64,000 nt of DNA from Zygnema circumcarinatum. Taxonomy: Eukaryota > Streptophyta > Zygnematophyceae > Zygnematales > Zygnemataceae. The first letter of the stretch is position 1. Each line of letters begins with the position of its first letter. A program made the translations under genes and the position numbers. Below are positions 38,590 through 51,400 of the stretch, piece after piece. Location: assembly GCA_037447605.1 (NCBI GenBank), contig CM074814.1:2847156-2911155 (forward strand), read 5' to 3'. The notes under the pieces are model-generated. The model was not told the DNA's origin, did not search any database, and saw nothing but the letters and a program-made list of their open reading frames with translations.

Positions 38590-39290
38590 ACGAGTTACGG
38601 CTCGTATCCGTACAGACGACTCGGCTAACCAATTCAAGTCACATGTGACCCAAGTTTACGTGAATTTCCCTTCAAACTGTTTTCCCATAGGAAGGAAAGA
38701 TTCGACGCTAAACTGAATGACCCTCGTTCAGTCTAAACTGTGTCAAAAGGACCAATCAGAAATAACCATGGAATCCGCCCGTGCCAACAAAGCCGGACGG
38801 GCCTGGGCGGCCGGTCGGACGCCATCATGACACCGCCAAAAGTCGCTAGCCGCCAAAAATCCTCCTTGGCGGTATTCCCGCTGCCGCCAGCCGTACGTGC
38901 CACCAGTTGTAATGGCAGGCTGGCACCAATGCCAGCTCACCTGTACAAACGACAGCTGTAATACGTCCGTACTTACGACTGAATATCGAATCCCGTAGAC
39001 GATAGCCGTATGAAGGGCGTAGGTCGGCGCCGGTCGACCGTATCCGTCGCGTCGGCTGGTCGTCGAGTCCCAGTAATTTCGCGTTGACTCGTACGGATAA
39101 ATCTTTTGTCGTTTCCTCCGAAGTCAGCTTACTCGGCAAGCTTTCCTGTCGTTATTGGTACGGACGAGCTAACCGCCGGAACAGGCGCGCTTACAGAGGG
39201 CGTTAGGCCGTCGTTTACGGTAATGCGACAGTTCAAAACTTCAGTTCTACAGGAAGCCTCACATAGAACCCGTGTTCGATCGTCCAACAC
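38590..39290. promoter_or_regulatory. CCGTAC/GTACGG-rich island upstream of the protease gene
   Basis: Recurrent GTAC cores in CCGTAC or GTACG context, for example near 38610, 38892, 38968, 39090 and 39158. The CCGTAC core is the recognised site of plant and algal SBP-box factors. Use here is inferred. Confidence 0.4.
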
Positions 39291-40478
39291 GCGAAGTTGA
39301 GCCATTCACACTTGACTTCCCTCCGGCCGTGGGAGTTAGGACGCGTGTTTGGAGCCCATGGAAGTTGGTGCGGGTGCGGGACCCGAGCTATGGAGAGACA
39401 TGGTGCGGTTCGCTGTGGGAGCCAACGGATGGCGGGTGGGCGGAGGCCATGCATGCATGAGGCATGAGGCCCGGCTTGCCATGCGCAGAAGAGCTGCCAT
39501 ACCGGCTGCCTGCCTACGCAACCAATCCTTGTGCACAAGCATTGGGTTGCAGACAAAAGGTGAGGGGAGACAGTACATCTCGCTTCATTGAATCCCGTAC
39601 TGAAACGACTCACCACACAAACATTTGCTGCTGCCTGAAAGCAGATGTCCTCATTATTAGTTCGGGGAAGGACACAACCTCGGCCGCCAAAAGCACTCTC
39701 TCGAATCCTTTCCACCGACTCTAAACTCCTCTTTTAAACTTCGACTCATGTCTTTACTCCCTCGACTTCCGCTTAAAGCCTACATCGAACAGCTTCCTAG
39801 AACCTTCTCTGCAGCTCCTTACAGCTCCCATATACCTACATTTACGCTTATTACCATTCGTCTCTATATAAATTAACATTATTAGCCAAAAATGCACCAG
39901 GCTCCATCACATAATCTCAAATAATCAAAATCATTTGCACTTTAATACATATGTACTGTACCAACATACCATCACATATAGTGTCTATCCCGCCTTTCTA
40001 TGACACAGTCCTCCCCCTCTTATTCCTCTCCTCCCTTCCACCTCCTTTGCATCCCCTCCAATCTCAGACGCCTCCTCCTATCTCAAAATTCATTTCAAGT
40101 TATACTACCTTCGCCGTTGACGTACGTTGAATGGCAAAAAAACAGTCAGACCATTCGAAAGCTCTCCTCCCCCCACCTTCCCCATGCGTACATGCATCTT
40201 AATCTTGTAAACCTGCACTGTTAACAGCGTGGAAAAATGAAATTATGGACCCTAAATCCCATGAAAGAAAGGGCTCACACTCCCCGGCGGCCTTTGTTTC
40301 CCTCCCTCCCTCCCTCCCTCCCTCCCTCCCTCCCTCCCTCCCTCCCCCCTCCCCCCTCCCCCCCAAAGTAAACCTCCCTACTTGAACGTTCACCACCTCG
40401 CCCTCCACTCCTTAGCGCCGAGGTCGAGAAAACTACTGGCGAATGGGGTGCCGCCCTCGCACGTGCGTACGCGGCCCC
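39291..40478. other. Spacer without a recognised gene
   Basis: No supported gene. It includes an A/T-rich stretch (39720-40250) and a (CCCT)n run at about 40290-40365 close to the stop of the small secreted gene. Confidence 0.6.
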
Positions 40479-40961
40479 TCAGCAGCGCACGCCGGGGGCG
40501 ATGGACGCCGCCTTGCCGTTGCGCCACTTGACGGTCTTGGAGCACCACGGGAAGGCCTTCTGCCGGTAGTACTGCACCTGCACGAAGCCGTACGCGGGAA
40601 TCTGCGTCTGCCCGTCGGCGCCGCCATAGTTGAGGCGGCAGAGGACGACCCCCCCCGTGGAGAATGTGGCGATGGCGGGCCCCTTCAGGCCCACGTTTCC
40701 ATCGGGGAAGGAGGCGACGACAGAGGGCCAGGTCGCGCATTCAGCGAACCAGTAGGTGGTGAGGTCGGAGGAGCAGGGGTTGATGATTTTGTGCGTGAAG
40801 AGGTACAGGCTCCCGTTCACAGGCTTGCTGCTGCGAGTCGATGAGAACTGGACGGAGGCGAGGTTCCAGTCGCAGCTGCCAGCCATGGACGGGAGGAGGG
40901 CAGAGAGGAGCGCTAAAAGGAGGAGCTTGCCGGCGGCGGAGAAGAAGGAGCGAGCCGCCAT
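40479..40961 (-). CDS. Small secreted protein, single exon, unrecognised
   Basis: I do not recognise the family. The frame is 160 residues from the ATG at 40961, which has a strong GCCATGG context; an in-frame ATG at 40973 would add four residues. Residues about 5-28 form a signal peptide (GKLLLLALLSALLPSMAG). The mature part starts at SCDWNLASVQF and holds seven Cys, a sequon NGS, and aromatic patches such as FVQVQYYRQKAFPWC. No membrane segment follows the signal. The pattern (Cys, about 25 residues, LYLFTHKIINP, then a YGFVQVQYY strand) suggests a small beta-sandwich like those of TPD1-like or CBM49-like proteins, and loosely recalls the protein at 54914-56432; this is a weak inference. 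It is the only intronless gene in the window. Upstream sequence has a TTTTGGCGGG E2F-like site near 41227. Confidence 0.6.
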   Translation of the reverse strand: MAARSFFSAAGKLLLLALLSALLPSMAGSCDWNLASVQFSSTRSSKPVNGSLYLFTHKIINPCSSDLTTYWFAECATWPSVVASFPDGNVGLKGPAIATFSTGGVVLCRLNYGGADGQTQIPAYGFVQVQYYRQKAFPWCSKTVKWRNGKAASIAPGVRC

Positions 40962-41269
40962 GGCGCCCGTCATGAGGGGAGGCGGCGAAGGGGACAAGCG
41001 GGCGGAAGGGCGGGCGACGAGACCCGTGGCGGGCGAGCCCTAAATTTGTAGGACTCGGGGGCTGGCGTTCCATGTGGCGGAAATTTGACCGCCGTTCGAG
41101 ATTTGTACGGCCCGGGCGGTAGGCGGTCGCCGGTTCCGGGATTGCGCATTGGCCAATGGGAGGGATCCACGTAGGACAGGCGGTGGGGGAGTCAGAGGCC
41201 CAGTAGGTCGGTGCCGCCGCCAACCGTTTTGGCGGGTTCTGGCCATAAGTAGGGCGGGGAGTCGGCGCC

Positions 41270-41765
41270 AGAAAAAACAAAAGATCGATGACGAAATTCG
41301 GACCGTACAGTTTCCGGACAAAATTTCGTACATCGTATCCGAGGAAGCGCAGCGATTGGCGTTTAATGTGTGGACGTTTAGAAGGTATCCAGAGGCTTAT
41401 GTTGTCGTTTAGTTGGTGGTGGTCGGTGATTTGGAGCTATCGTACAGTTGAACCGGGCGGCAGAAAAGCACCCAAAGATTGCCCGTGTCGGTGCCGTACG
41501 TATTTGGAAAGCTCACTGAAAAGCGACAAAGAGGAAACGTCTGGCGTCGACAAATCTGATTGGACAAACCTTGTCGCTTTTCGTGACCTCATAATTACTC
41601 AATCGTTCAGTCGTGGATTTTAAGCGTACGGCATCACCAGGTTCGTTTTTCAAACTGTACGAATGCACCGACCATTTTATGAAGCGCCGCAAAACCGTAT
41701 CTTACCGCAGACTTCTAGAGCCGTACCGTACGCTTGACTGTACGAATTTTAGATCATTATCTATG
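41270..41765. promoter_or_regulatory. CCGTAC/GTAC-rich island upstream of the small secreted gene
   Basis: At least eight GTAC cores (near 41302, 41328, 41441, 41493, 41625, 41658, 41720 and 41739), several as CCGTAC or CGTACG. It lies 5' to the minus-strand secreted gene and also between it and the RRM gene. Confidence 0.4.
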
Positions 41766-41787
41766 CTGTTAAACGGGTCTTGAAACT

Positions 41788-42590
41788 GATCCGTTCATCC
41801 GTTCATCCGTTCATCCGTTCATCCGTTCATCCGTTCATCCGTTCATCCGTTCATCCGTTCATCCGTTCATCCGTTCATCCGTTCATCCGTTCATCCGTTC
41901 ATCCGTTCATCCGTTCATCCGTTCATCATCATCCGTTCATCCGTTCATCCGTTCATCCGTTCATCCGTTCATCCGTTCATCCGTTCATCCGTTCATCCGT
42001 TCATCCGTTCATCCGTTCATCCGTTCATCTGTTCATCCGTTCATCCGTTCATCCGTTCATCCGTTCATCCGTTCATCCGTTCATCCGTTCATCCGTTCAT
42101 CCGTTCATCCGTTCATCCGTTCATCCGTTCATCCGTTCATCCGTTCATCCGTTCATCCGTTCATCCGTTCATCCGTTCATCCGTTCATCCGTTCATCCGT
42201 TCATCCGTTCATCCGTTCATCCGTTCATCCGTTCATCCGTTCATCCGTTCATCCGTTCATCCGTTCATCCGTTCATCCGTTCATCCGTTCATCCGTTCAT
42301 CCGTTCATCCGTTCATCCGTTCATCCGTTCATCCGTTCATCCGTTCATCCGTTCATCTGTTCATCCGTTCATCCGTTCATCATCCGTTCATCCGTTCATC
42401 CATTCATCCGTTCATCCAGTTCATCCGTTCATCCGTTCATCCGTTCATCCGTTCATCCGTTCATCCGTTCATCCGTTCATCCGTTCATCCGTTCATCCGT
42501 TCATCCGTTCATCCGTTCATCCGTTCATCCGTTCATCCGTTCATCCGTTCATCCGTTCATCCGTTCATCCGTTCATCTGTTCATCCGTTG
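41788..42590. repeat. 8-bp satellite (CCGTTCAT)n
   Basis: About 100 tandem copies of CCGTTCAT over 800 bp, with rare variants (CTGTTCAT, CCATTCAT, CATCAT insertions). Because 24 nt is both three units and eight codons, it gives a spurious open frame reading HPFIRSSV over and over. It ends about 250 bp upstream of the RRM-protein ATG. Confidence 0.95.
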
Positions 42591-42839
42591 ATGATATTTC
42601 TCGAAGCCGTTCACACTGTGAAGACGACGACCCTCGGAAGTGCGGAAGGCCCTTGGACCATGGCCTGAGCGATGAAGATGGGGAATTAGGGTTCCATGGC
42701 TCCTGCTATGGGGATTTAGGGTTTAGGGTTTTGGAGCTTGTCTTTTTTTTTTTTTCTCTCTCTCTCTCTCTCCCTCTCTCTCTCTCGCGTCCCACAAGGT
42801 CCCTCGCCCTTTTTTTGTCCGCTTCTGGAGCTGCAAACG

Positions 42840-45160
42840 ATGGCGGCAACCATGGCCTGTCCCTGCGACATGTTGCGCTCTTGGGAGCTCACATTTTGCC
42901 CAAAGAAGAAGGACATGGAGATGGGCTTCTCTCCGTTTTTGGAAATGAGGTGTGCATCTGGAAAATGGTCAAAATTGGCATCATGGAAACGCAGGAGTAG
43001 CCATTCTTCCTCGCATTATTACAGCGGGCAGGAAGCATGGAGGTCTTCTAGTCCGAGCGCTTTTGGAGAAGCGGAAAGTAGGGAAAACAATGCACGAAGT
43101 TTTGCAGGTGGGGGAGGAATCAGCGGAGAAAGCGAAGGAGACGGAAAGAGTAGGAGAGAGGGAGAGATGGGGATGTGGGGTGGGAGAGGGACAGAGGAGG
43201 GGGACGATATGGGAGAGCTGATCGCGACTGTCTCTGTGTCAAGAGCTCGTTCGGACGGAGAGGATGTGAGAGAGAGACGGGGAGGGAATAGCGAGGTGAG
43301 AAGTGTGGGAGAGGGAGAGAGAGAGAGAGAGGGAGAGGATGCGCTGGAGTGGTGGCGGGAAAGGGAGGAGGCGGAGGGGGAGAAGAGGAAAGTCTTCGAC
43401 CCACAACGACTATTTGTCGGAAATTTGCCGTTTCAGACGCCATCTTTTCAACTTGTAGAAGGTCTCCCTCTGTCTCTCTCTTCCCCTTTCCGTGCCTCCC
43501 TTACCTCGCATGTACTTGCTCTTCTCCTCCCTCTCACTCTCACTCTCTCTCGGTCTGTCTGTCTGTTTCTCACTCATCTCCATTTGCCTTCTCCGTATTT
43601 CCCCTCTTTTTTCCCTTTCTCTCTCTGCATTCCCCCTTATTAGTGCTGCGCACCTTCGGGTGGCTTTATCATCATGCGGTCGTCCGTCATTTTGTTAACT
43701 TTTCCCATCGTTTTAGGTTCTGTTCCGTTCCATTCCTATGTAGACGTTAGGTTTTAGCATAGAGACGTGGGTTTTCCAATACTCTATCGACTTAATTGGG
43801 TAAACTCGGCTTTACTTGTTTTAGAGCTCCGTGTCCTTTTCGGAAAGTATGGTGCAGTGGAGGATGTTGAACTTGCGAATTATCGAAAGCAGAGCGCTGC
43901 CTCCAAGGTGACTACCGTCTGGGGGCCTCCCAATTTTTGGCATTCTATACAAAATTTTGGATAAAAAATTAAGCTTTCTGCACTAACTTGGCAACGTTTC
44001 CTTTTCCTCCAAGAGGGAACATACAACGAAGCTTCGCTATTGAAGATATTGCAGCGGTGTTTTTTGATTTCTATGCTTTTGCCTGACATCGATTCCATGT
44101 CTCGATGAACAGGTGAGGGGGAAACACGCCGGATTTGGGTTTGTCAGAATGAGTACTCCGGAAGAGGCTCAGAGTGCCATGAAGGCTCTGAACAACGAGA
44201 AATTTTGGGGAATGATGTTACAGGTACAACAGCTCCTTAGAGAATGCACACTCGTGGTAACGGAGAAAGGCCAAAAGTAATAGTATATACACAATAATCT
44301 TGAGTTGCTTTGCTAGAAAACTCCTTTTGTTGAGAAAGAGGTTTGTTGGACTTTTAGCGCAGGTGACGCAAGGGATCGTAAAGACTGGGCCACATCCCAC
44401 TCGAGACAGAACTGAGCCTCGTTCAGTTAGAACGGAACGGCGGCCGTTAGGGAGAAGACATGTGAAGCTTTTTGTGGGAGGACTGTATAAGGACACGCGG
44501 GAAGCTACGCTGAAGGAAATTTTTGGGCAATATGGGAAAGTTGTGGACGTGAAGGTATGTCGAAAAATGCGTAAAGCATGAAAAGCCCCAAGTGTAGGAA
44601 CAGTCAATGTGGCCCAGGCAAGTCAAGTCAAGCCATGTCAAGACCAGTCAAGTCAAGTCAAGTGCAGTTGAAATTAAGGGTAGTTTAAGGAACGGCAGAT
44701 GTTTGAAGTTTCACTGCAATGATTGGCAATCGCTTTTTCTGATGCAGATAGTGCGGACACGTGTCTCGAAGCAGTCGATGGGCTTCGGATTTGTAACATT
44801 TCCTGATGAGGTGGGTTATGTAGACCATCAACTCCTCTAAAGCACCGAAGTTTTTTGAAATCTGGAATTGGAAGAGATCAGAGGGAAGGAAGGATGCGCT
44901 AAGTTTCTGTTTGCCCAACGAGAGTATTTCAGATAGTGCAAAATTGGACTACTTTATGAACAAGGTCTCAAAAGTTGGACTCTACATGTGAAGTGCAAAG
45001 TCAATGCTTGGAGTCACTAGTGGCCCTCTGACCTTTCGTGCTTGGAGGGTCTGTGCAGAAAGCTGCCATGGAAGCTATTGAAGATCGAGATGGTTCCCTT
45101 TTAGATGGAGTGGTCATTAAAGTGAACATGGCTCAGTTCACGAGAATGAATAATGCATGA
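42840..45160 (+). CDS. RNA-binding protein with two RRMs, possibly a chloroplast ribonucleoprotein
   Basis: Exons 42840-43461, 43825-43907, 44113-44223, 44363-44554, about 44748-44810 and 45059-45160 join in frame to 390 residues. RRM1 has RNP2 LFVGNLPF and RNP1 KHAGFGFVRM, with LRVLFGKYGAVEDVEL between. RRM2 has RNP2 LFVGGLYK and RNP1 SMGFGFVTF, with LKEIFGQYGKVVDVK between. The N-terminal 195 residues are low-complexity: a Ser-rich, basic first part, then Gly-rich and Glu/Arg-rich acidic sequence partly encoded by GA repeats. Transit-like N-terminus, acidic region and two RRMs is the layout of chloroplast RNPs (cpRNPs), which stabilise and edit plastid transcripts. Targeting is unproven, so a nuclear hnRNP-like role remains possible. 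The start ATG is the first after a CT-rich leader. Confidence 0.87.
44615..44665. repeat. Short (CAAGT)n repeat in RRM-gene intron
   Basis: About eight degenerate CAAGT pentamers in the intron between exons 4 and 5. Confidence 0.6.
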
Positions 45161-45439
45161 AGTTGCCGCGCCGGCAGCCCCCCCCCCCACTCTAATTTCC
45201 ATTTTTTTCCTCATTTCCAACTCTGTATTTGATTGAAACGACGATTTTGATTTATTTGCCTATGTTTGGGAGTTTATCCATTCAGCATTTTTAATGTGAC
45301 CGGCGGACTGGACTGAAGCAGTCCACCAAAGGCTAAGTTTGCTATTTCTTTTGTACTCCTTTTATTCAAGCGATCCAACCAGAACTTTTCTACCTAAGGA
45401 CAGGTGGCCTGCCTTTGTCCCCTCTCTTCTAGGAGTCAC

Positions 45440-48400
45440 TTAACTCCTCCGAGTTCCATGCACAGAGTGAGCGTGCATCAGTTCCGTAACAAGGGGCGGT
45501 ACGATGTTGGCTCTCTCATCTGCCTCTCTCCCTCTCCCCTCCCACAGGGAGGTGGGAGGGAATGCATGCAAGGTGGGGCCCACCTCCGCCCCTTCCTCAT
45601 ACTCGCCGGATGTTTCCAGCACAGGGGCTACGGAACTGAGCGTCTCCATGAAGCCCCTTTCAAGCAGCTTTTGGGCTCTCTCCAGCTCACGCAGCACTTG
45701 GCGCATGTTGAGCCGTTGGGACGCCTGCGAATCAAAAGATTTTGAAAAAAGAAAAAATCGACCGTTCAGTTCTGCAGCATCCCAATGATGCTTACAGAGT
45801 TCATGTGGCCATCGATCTTGATTAAGTTGATTACAGGAAGCAGCAGCAGCAAGAGGAAGAGGAGGAAAATATAAGGATCTATCTTCACAGGGATTTCAGG
45901 GTTTTCAGCGTTCCCTGACCAGCTCTGAAACGCAGCAGAGGGCCACTTTGACACAGTGCTGCACAGAGGAAAATGAGTGAGCGAGAGCCAATTCGGGAGC
46001 AGCGATGGCCTTCACATCCGCTCGCTCCCACCGTTCCGCCACCTGCTCCAACAGCAAGGGAGGGAAAAGTGAAAAGTATGCGAAAAAAAGGGTCGGGGTG
46101 GGAAAAGTAGCAGCTATGAAAGTCTTTAAAGTTTTGGCCTCTGGTGGGTTTTCCCTCGTTCTTAGTGAAATCGAAAGCCCAAGAGCCGGTTTAGTCGTGC
46201 TGGTGAGTTGTCTGCAGAGAAGATTCATCTACTTTCGTTTGGGGGCATTACGGTAGTACTCTTCAATGTTCCTACACCTTCTCTTTCTCTGTCTTAACAT
46301 CAAGAGATTTAAAAGGGAAAGAAATATGAAAATGCGGCGGGTGGTGTCTCACCCACTCAGCGAGGCGTACGGTCCTACTGCTGCTGCTGCCATTGCTGAC
46401 ATCACTCTCCTCCTCCTCCTCCGGGCTGCTCCAAAGGGGCGGCCTCCCTGTGACGAGAGCGAGCAGAACCACTCCGAAGCCGAGAACGTCGCTTGCTTCC
46501 TCCGTCACTTCTTCTTGTGACAGGGAAGAGGAGGGGTAGCAGCTCGGGTCGAGATACCACCCTACGTTCTCGAAGCATAAAATAAGTTTTACTTTTTCGA
46601 AGAACACATATTTCCTTTGTATCTTCACATGTCATCCTTTGCATCTCATGTTTGAAAAGAAAGGGGATTGATGGAAAAGCGGAATGCGGATGAACAAAAG
46701 AAAATGAGCCCACACTGCGAGAGGCTCCTTTTCGCTACTAACCGCACTTTTCGGTCACGCATTGATCCCTCTCCTGCCGCCGCCTCAACGCCGATTGGCC
46801 GAAATCTGCCACCTGCAAAATTCCTCTCTCCTGCGACTGTCAATATTAACTGCGAAATATATGAACGGAACTTCATAATATCGGAGTAAACTAGTTTCTT
46901 TTCTTTCAGCCTAACCTTGGTTTCTCTGCTCGTTCGATCACAGCTTCAACTTTTGGAATTGTCCAGAGCCCATTTTCAAGCTTTCATGGTTTCTCTTGCA
47001 ACCTTTTTTTTTTTTTTTTCTACAGAAGGGATAGAACCCTAGCACCTCCACCAGGATACAAGAACACAAAAAGAAGAGCAAGTAAAAGGGAGGGGCCTGC
47101 AATATTCAGATATAGAACCATGACCTGCAGGGCATGAAGGTCACCTTGGCTTCCATGGAGTCGTCCAGAAGAACACTGCACGCTGTGAAGCTCCTGAATG
47201 TGAGACAGAAAGAGCCCAACCAGAATGCAACATCATTCACCGATTTCCCCCCCNNNNNNNNNNTTTTTTTTTTTTTTTTTTTTTTTTCCTGCGCATTGTG
47301 ACTTTGTGGGCCCACCCACCCACCCACCCACATACTCACGGAGGTGGAGGCGGAGGGAGAAACTTTTCTTTTACCCGTGAACTGCAGTCGGCGCAGTTCC
47401 ATTGTGAAGGTACTCCAAAGCACGCGCTGCTCCAATGGCGATCTGAAGCCTGTGCTCCCACCCGAGCTCGGCTGCCTTGCTAGGATCTGCAGCCCAATAA
47501 GCATTTGCCTCTATAGACTTCCCAAAAGAAGAATAAAAATAACATATGAGGATGGAACATGCGAACCAACAAACTGCGGGAACAAACAGGAAGCTTTACC
47601 GTCACCTCAAACCCCACAGTTTTGACTGCAGAAGCTCCATTTTACCTTGTAAATAATCACAGAGAGAGCCCTTGGATGCGAACTCATGAACGAGAGCGAG
47701 CTGATCCCCGTCGTCGCAATAGCCCACCAAGTTAAGAAGGTGACGATGGTGCAAGTGAGCGAGCAGGTTCACATTCACGAGAAATTCATATTCACTTTTG
47801 GGAGTTTTGGGAGTCTCCCACCTCGTCACAGCCACCGCTGTGCCCCCACCTCCCTCCACTCCTCGATAAACGGTTCCGAAAGGGCTCGTTCTGACAATGC
47901 TTTCTGGGGAGAAGTGGCCCGTGACTCCATTCAACTCTTCAGAGCTGTATATGCGGGTTCCGTACAGCTTAGAAAGCAGAGTATACGTGGTTTCACTGGG
48001 GAGGAGGCCTGAGTTGGAGGAAGGGGTGGTAAGGCTTCCACTGCAAACTGCTTTTTCTAGAACATATAAGCATGGAAGGATAAGCTTCAAGAGGCTTTGA
48101 ATAGAAGATACAAGGATTCGAAATCATTACCGCTGTCCCTGTTGTAGAAAAAGTTTTCAAGAAGCGCTTCTGAAGGGTCATGACGGCTCTTCTTTCCTTT
48201 CAGTGAGAACGGAAACGAGTCCTTTTCAGCTGCCCGCAGACGCGAAGACGAGATGAAAAAGAGAGAGGCTATCACTATCGCGAAAAAAGCGGTACCGGAT
48301 GCTGCGCCCATCCAAACGCCCTGCATAATGGAAGGGGAAAAAATCCCGTTTAGCAGCTGCTAAGATGACTCTAGGGCAGCCGCATGCAACTTCAAAAGAG

Positions 48401-51400
48401 ACACGTGCTCCAAGAAAAGGACTCGCCGCACCAAAGTTGCATATTGTGGAGGTGGGACTGTCGGCTCACCTGCAACGTCACATCTTTTTTCGAAGTCTTG
48501 ACTCCCAGCAATGCATTCTGAATACTCATGTTGGTTTTGTAAACTTGTAAGACCTCAAGAGAGTTTACGAATGCGTCCCTGCACAGCATCGCTTCGCTTG
48601 TGTTATATTTTGCATCTTTGATGTCTTTTCTCCATGAAAATGTAGACGTGCCTTTACGGTTCTAAGTTTGGCGGACTTCGGGTTACAAAGATGTCATCAC
48701 TCACCTTGTGTATCCGAGGAACGCGCCGGAGCTGATGGTGATGGTCAGACTGCCGGCTGCATTGGAGACAACTGTATGCATAAAACACATAAATTTTTAA
48801 ATTTAGTGAGCTCTGAAGACTTTACCTCCCGAGCGATTCTTCTGCATTGGCAACTTCATATTACAACCTTCAGAAGTTAGCTGCTTCGCGATAATGTTGT
48901 TGGCAAGCGTATTTGATCGATAAAGTCTCCGAATTTCCTTCGTCAGTTTAAGCATTCCAGCATGTTTTTGACGAGCTTTAACAGTTTTAGGGTTACGAAA
49001 GGACTGGAGGGGGCCGACCCTCACCATTCAAGTTCTCAACATGTGGCTCAAGGTATCCAGTTTCACGCACAACGTCCAAAAGGCTCACCAACTGTCGCCC
49101 ATCGATGGAGATATTCAGAAGGCGAGAAGACTGCAGAAGAAAAAAGCGACCTAAAATCAGTCAGTTGGGCCACGCAGGAGGGCCCACAATGTTCGCTGGT
49201 TCTCCAAAGTTGTTAAAAGTCAGAATTTCAACTAAGCTTGTATCACATTTTTTCCTAACGATCTGTGCTTACAGCCAGAAAAGACGGTCATTGCTGTTAA
49301 GTCTGCGGAACTTATTCATATTAACGCGGCAACATGAAACGTAGCGGTTTAGCCTTCTTGCTTTTAACGCTGCTGCGCAACTGCGGAAATCAGCAACCTC
49401 ACGGCGATCGTCTAATAGCTTCAACCCGTGGAGCTTGTACCGGTTTTATTTTTTAGGGTTTGGCTCGAGAAGACCTCACATTCCATGGCAGCAGAAGCTC
49501 AGCAAATCCGATGCGCACAAGATGCGGCTGCGACGGAGCCGCTTGGAGAGTGTATGTGAGAGGAGCCGCGGGCAGCGTCGAACTCGTCTCATTCTCGAAT
49601 CCATTCACTGTAGTCCGCATGATCTGCCGACGATGCAGCCCAACACAGTCAATGGCGGCAACGAGCAGCTAACAAATCATTGTTCAACGCTGTCTTTCCC
49701 ACCCCTCCACATAAACCCCAAAAGGGAAATGTACCTTGTACACCTCCGAGGGATGGTAATCCGGCTCCATGTCCGCGCTTGCTGCTCGCAAAACCATCCC
49801 GTCGGGCAGCGCCTTCCTGAACACGAGGTCGTACACGGCGCTGCTCGGCGCCGCCGGCTCGAACAGGCCCTCGTCGGGGACCCAAACGCGGCTCAGCGAG
49901 TCCGCCAGAGTGGCGTTCGCGCCGCACGAGAGCCGGTGCCGGGTCGCTGCCATGCAGCGCCATGCAGGGCCATGCATGCACGGTCAAAAACAAGGCGGAG
50001 GGCGGATTCTATGAACATTTTGAATGGTTCCATGAGTTTTGGAGAAGGTGTGGTCGCCCAAAATTAAGTTTTCTTGTTGTTTTTTTCAATGGGATTCGAT
50101 CGATCATGAACTTTGGGGGTCCTACGGTCGACTCTATGACTTGATGTGTGTGATTCCGAGCCTCGCTAGAGTGCATCCATCTCAGGATGGCGGCGCTTTA
50201 GTGAAATCTGCATATTTTATAGTGTTGGCATTCCACACAGTATATGAAATCGGCAACATTTCATCTCACAGCACGACATGTGGATCAGAATGATGACATG
50301 AGATGGGACCGTGGCCAGTTCTATCCTCTCAAGTTGGATCCGTGGGAGCGATCAAGGGCGAGTTTGTCATCGACAAGAAGAACAGTCGAAACTTTGCGAC
50401 AAAACTATTTCGTCGCGCGCGTCGCAGAACCAATCAGCGACGGTTGTTTGCTTGTCGCAGGCCAGCGACGAATGCTGGAGGCCGTACTGCGACTCGATGG
50501 TCGTCGTACGGCCGCCACGTGTAGGCCACGCTTCCAGCGATTGGCCGAATGAGTCGTTAGGGCTGTCGCACGGCAGTCGCAGGGCAACCCCGCGTCGCAG
50601 GACGTCACAGAGGCCCTGCGATCATAAACCGACACGTTTGGACGGCAGGAACAGCGCCGACTAGCTGACTAGACCAATTCTGACTAGGATTCACTAGGCG
50701 GCCCTCGTTTAGGCCTGTTCTTTGATCCGGAGCCGGGAGTGGCTGACTAACCCGTGGCTAATCTGACCAATACGCGTGACCAAACGCCCCGACCAGACGT
50801 GTTGGGAGTCACTCCTGGCTGTTCGTTTTTTAGCGGTATTTTAGCCATGTCGCCTGTTTCTCCTAACCAGGTCAACGTGCCAGTGACTGACTGACTAATC
50901 GCTTTTTCAGTCGCTTTGTCGACGACCCCTTCCGGGCTTTGTTTTAAGTCACATGATGCGATGGGCTGCATGCATGGCGGTTCCGTTTCCGCATGCATGC
51001 AGGCCGTGATGGCTCGACACGCACTGATGGACGGGGTGGGAGATAAAACAAGCAGCACATCACCCATGTTCTCTAGAACATCCAATGCATGGATAGTACT
51101 GCTATAGCATGCCATGAATATCGAGGTTTTAAAGGTTGTGAGTGTGGCGCGGTCTCACCTAAGGCAGGGCCCGCCTTTGCATCCAGAGCATACATGCCCA
51201 CCGGCGCAGGGACCACCTGCTCACTCGAGGCACGCGGGGGAAGGGCTATGAGGGGACAGGGCGCAGGGAGTGGTTTCGAGCCATGGCTTTGTGGCGAAAA
51301 GATCGTGGAGCCCCCTAGGTACGGGAGGTCAGCAAGAACCCTAAATCCTAATTAATTCATTCTAAATCTTAACTAATAGTTAATTAATCCTAAATTAATT

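Noticed and set aside
38126-40478. Protein-coding gene in the spacer upstream of the protease
   Set aside because: Only short frames with no signature, no signal peptide and no phase-compatible exon partners.
41780-43000. 406-codon frame reading HPFIRSSV repeatedly
   Set aside because: Three 8-bp units equal eight codons, so the satellite is open by arithmetic. It runs on into the RRM gene in a different frame from the real one.
45440-48320. Decayed receptor kinase pseudogene
   Set aside because: All 17 exons keep phase and splice sites with no stop, and the conserved hydrophobic core and DFG remain. That fits a maintained pseudokinase better than a dead gene.
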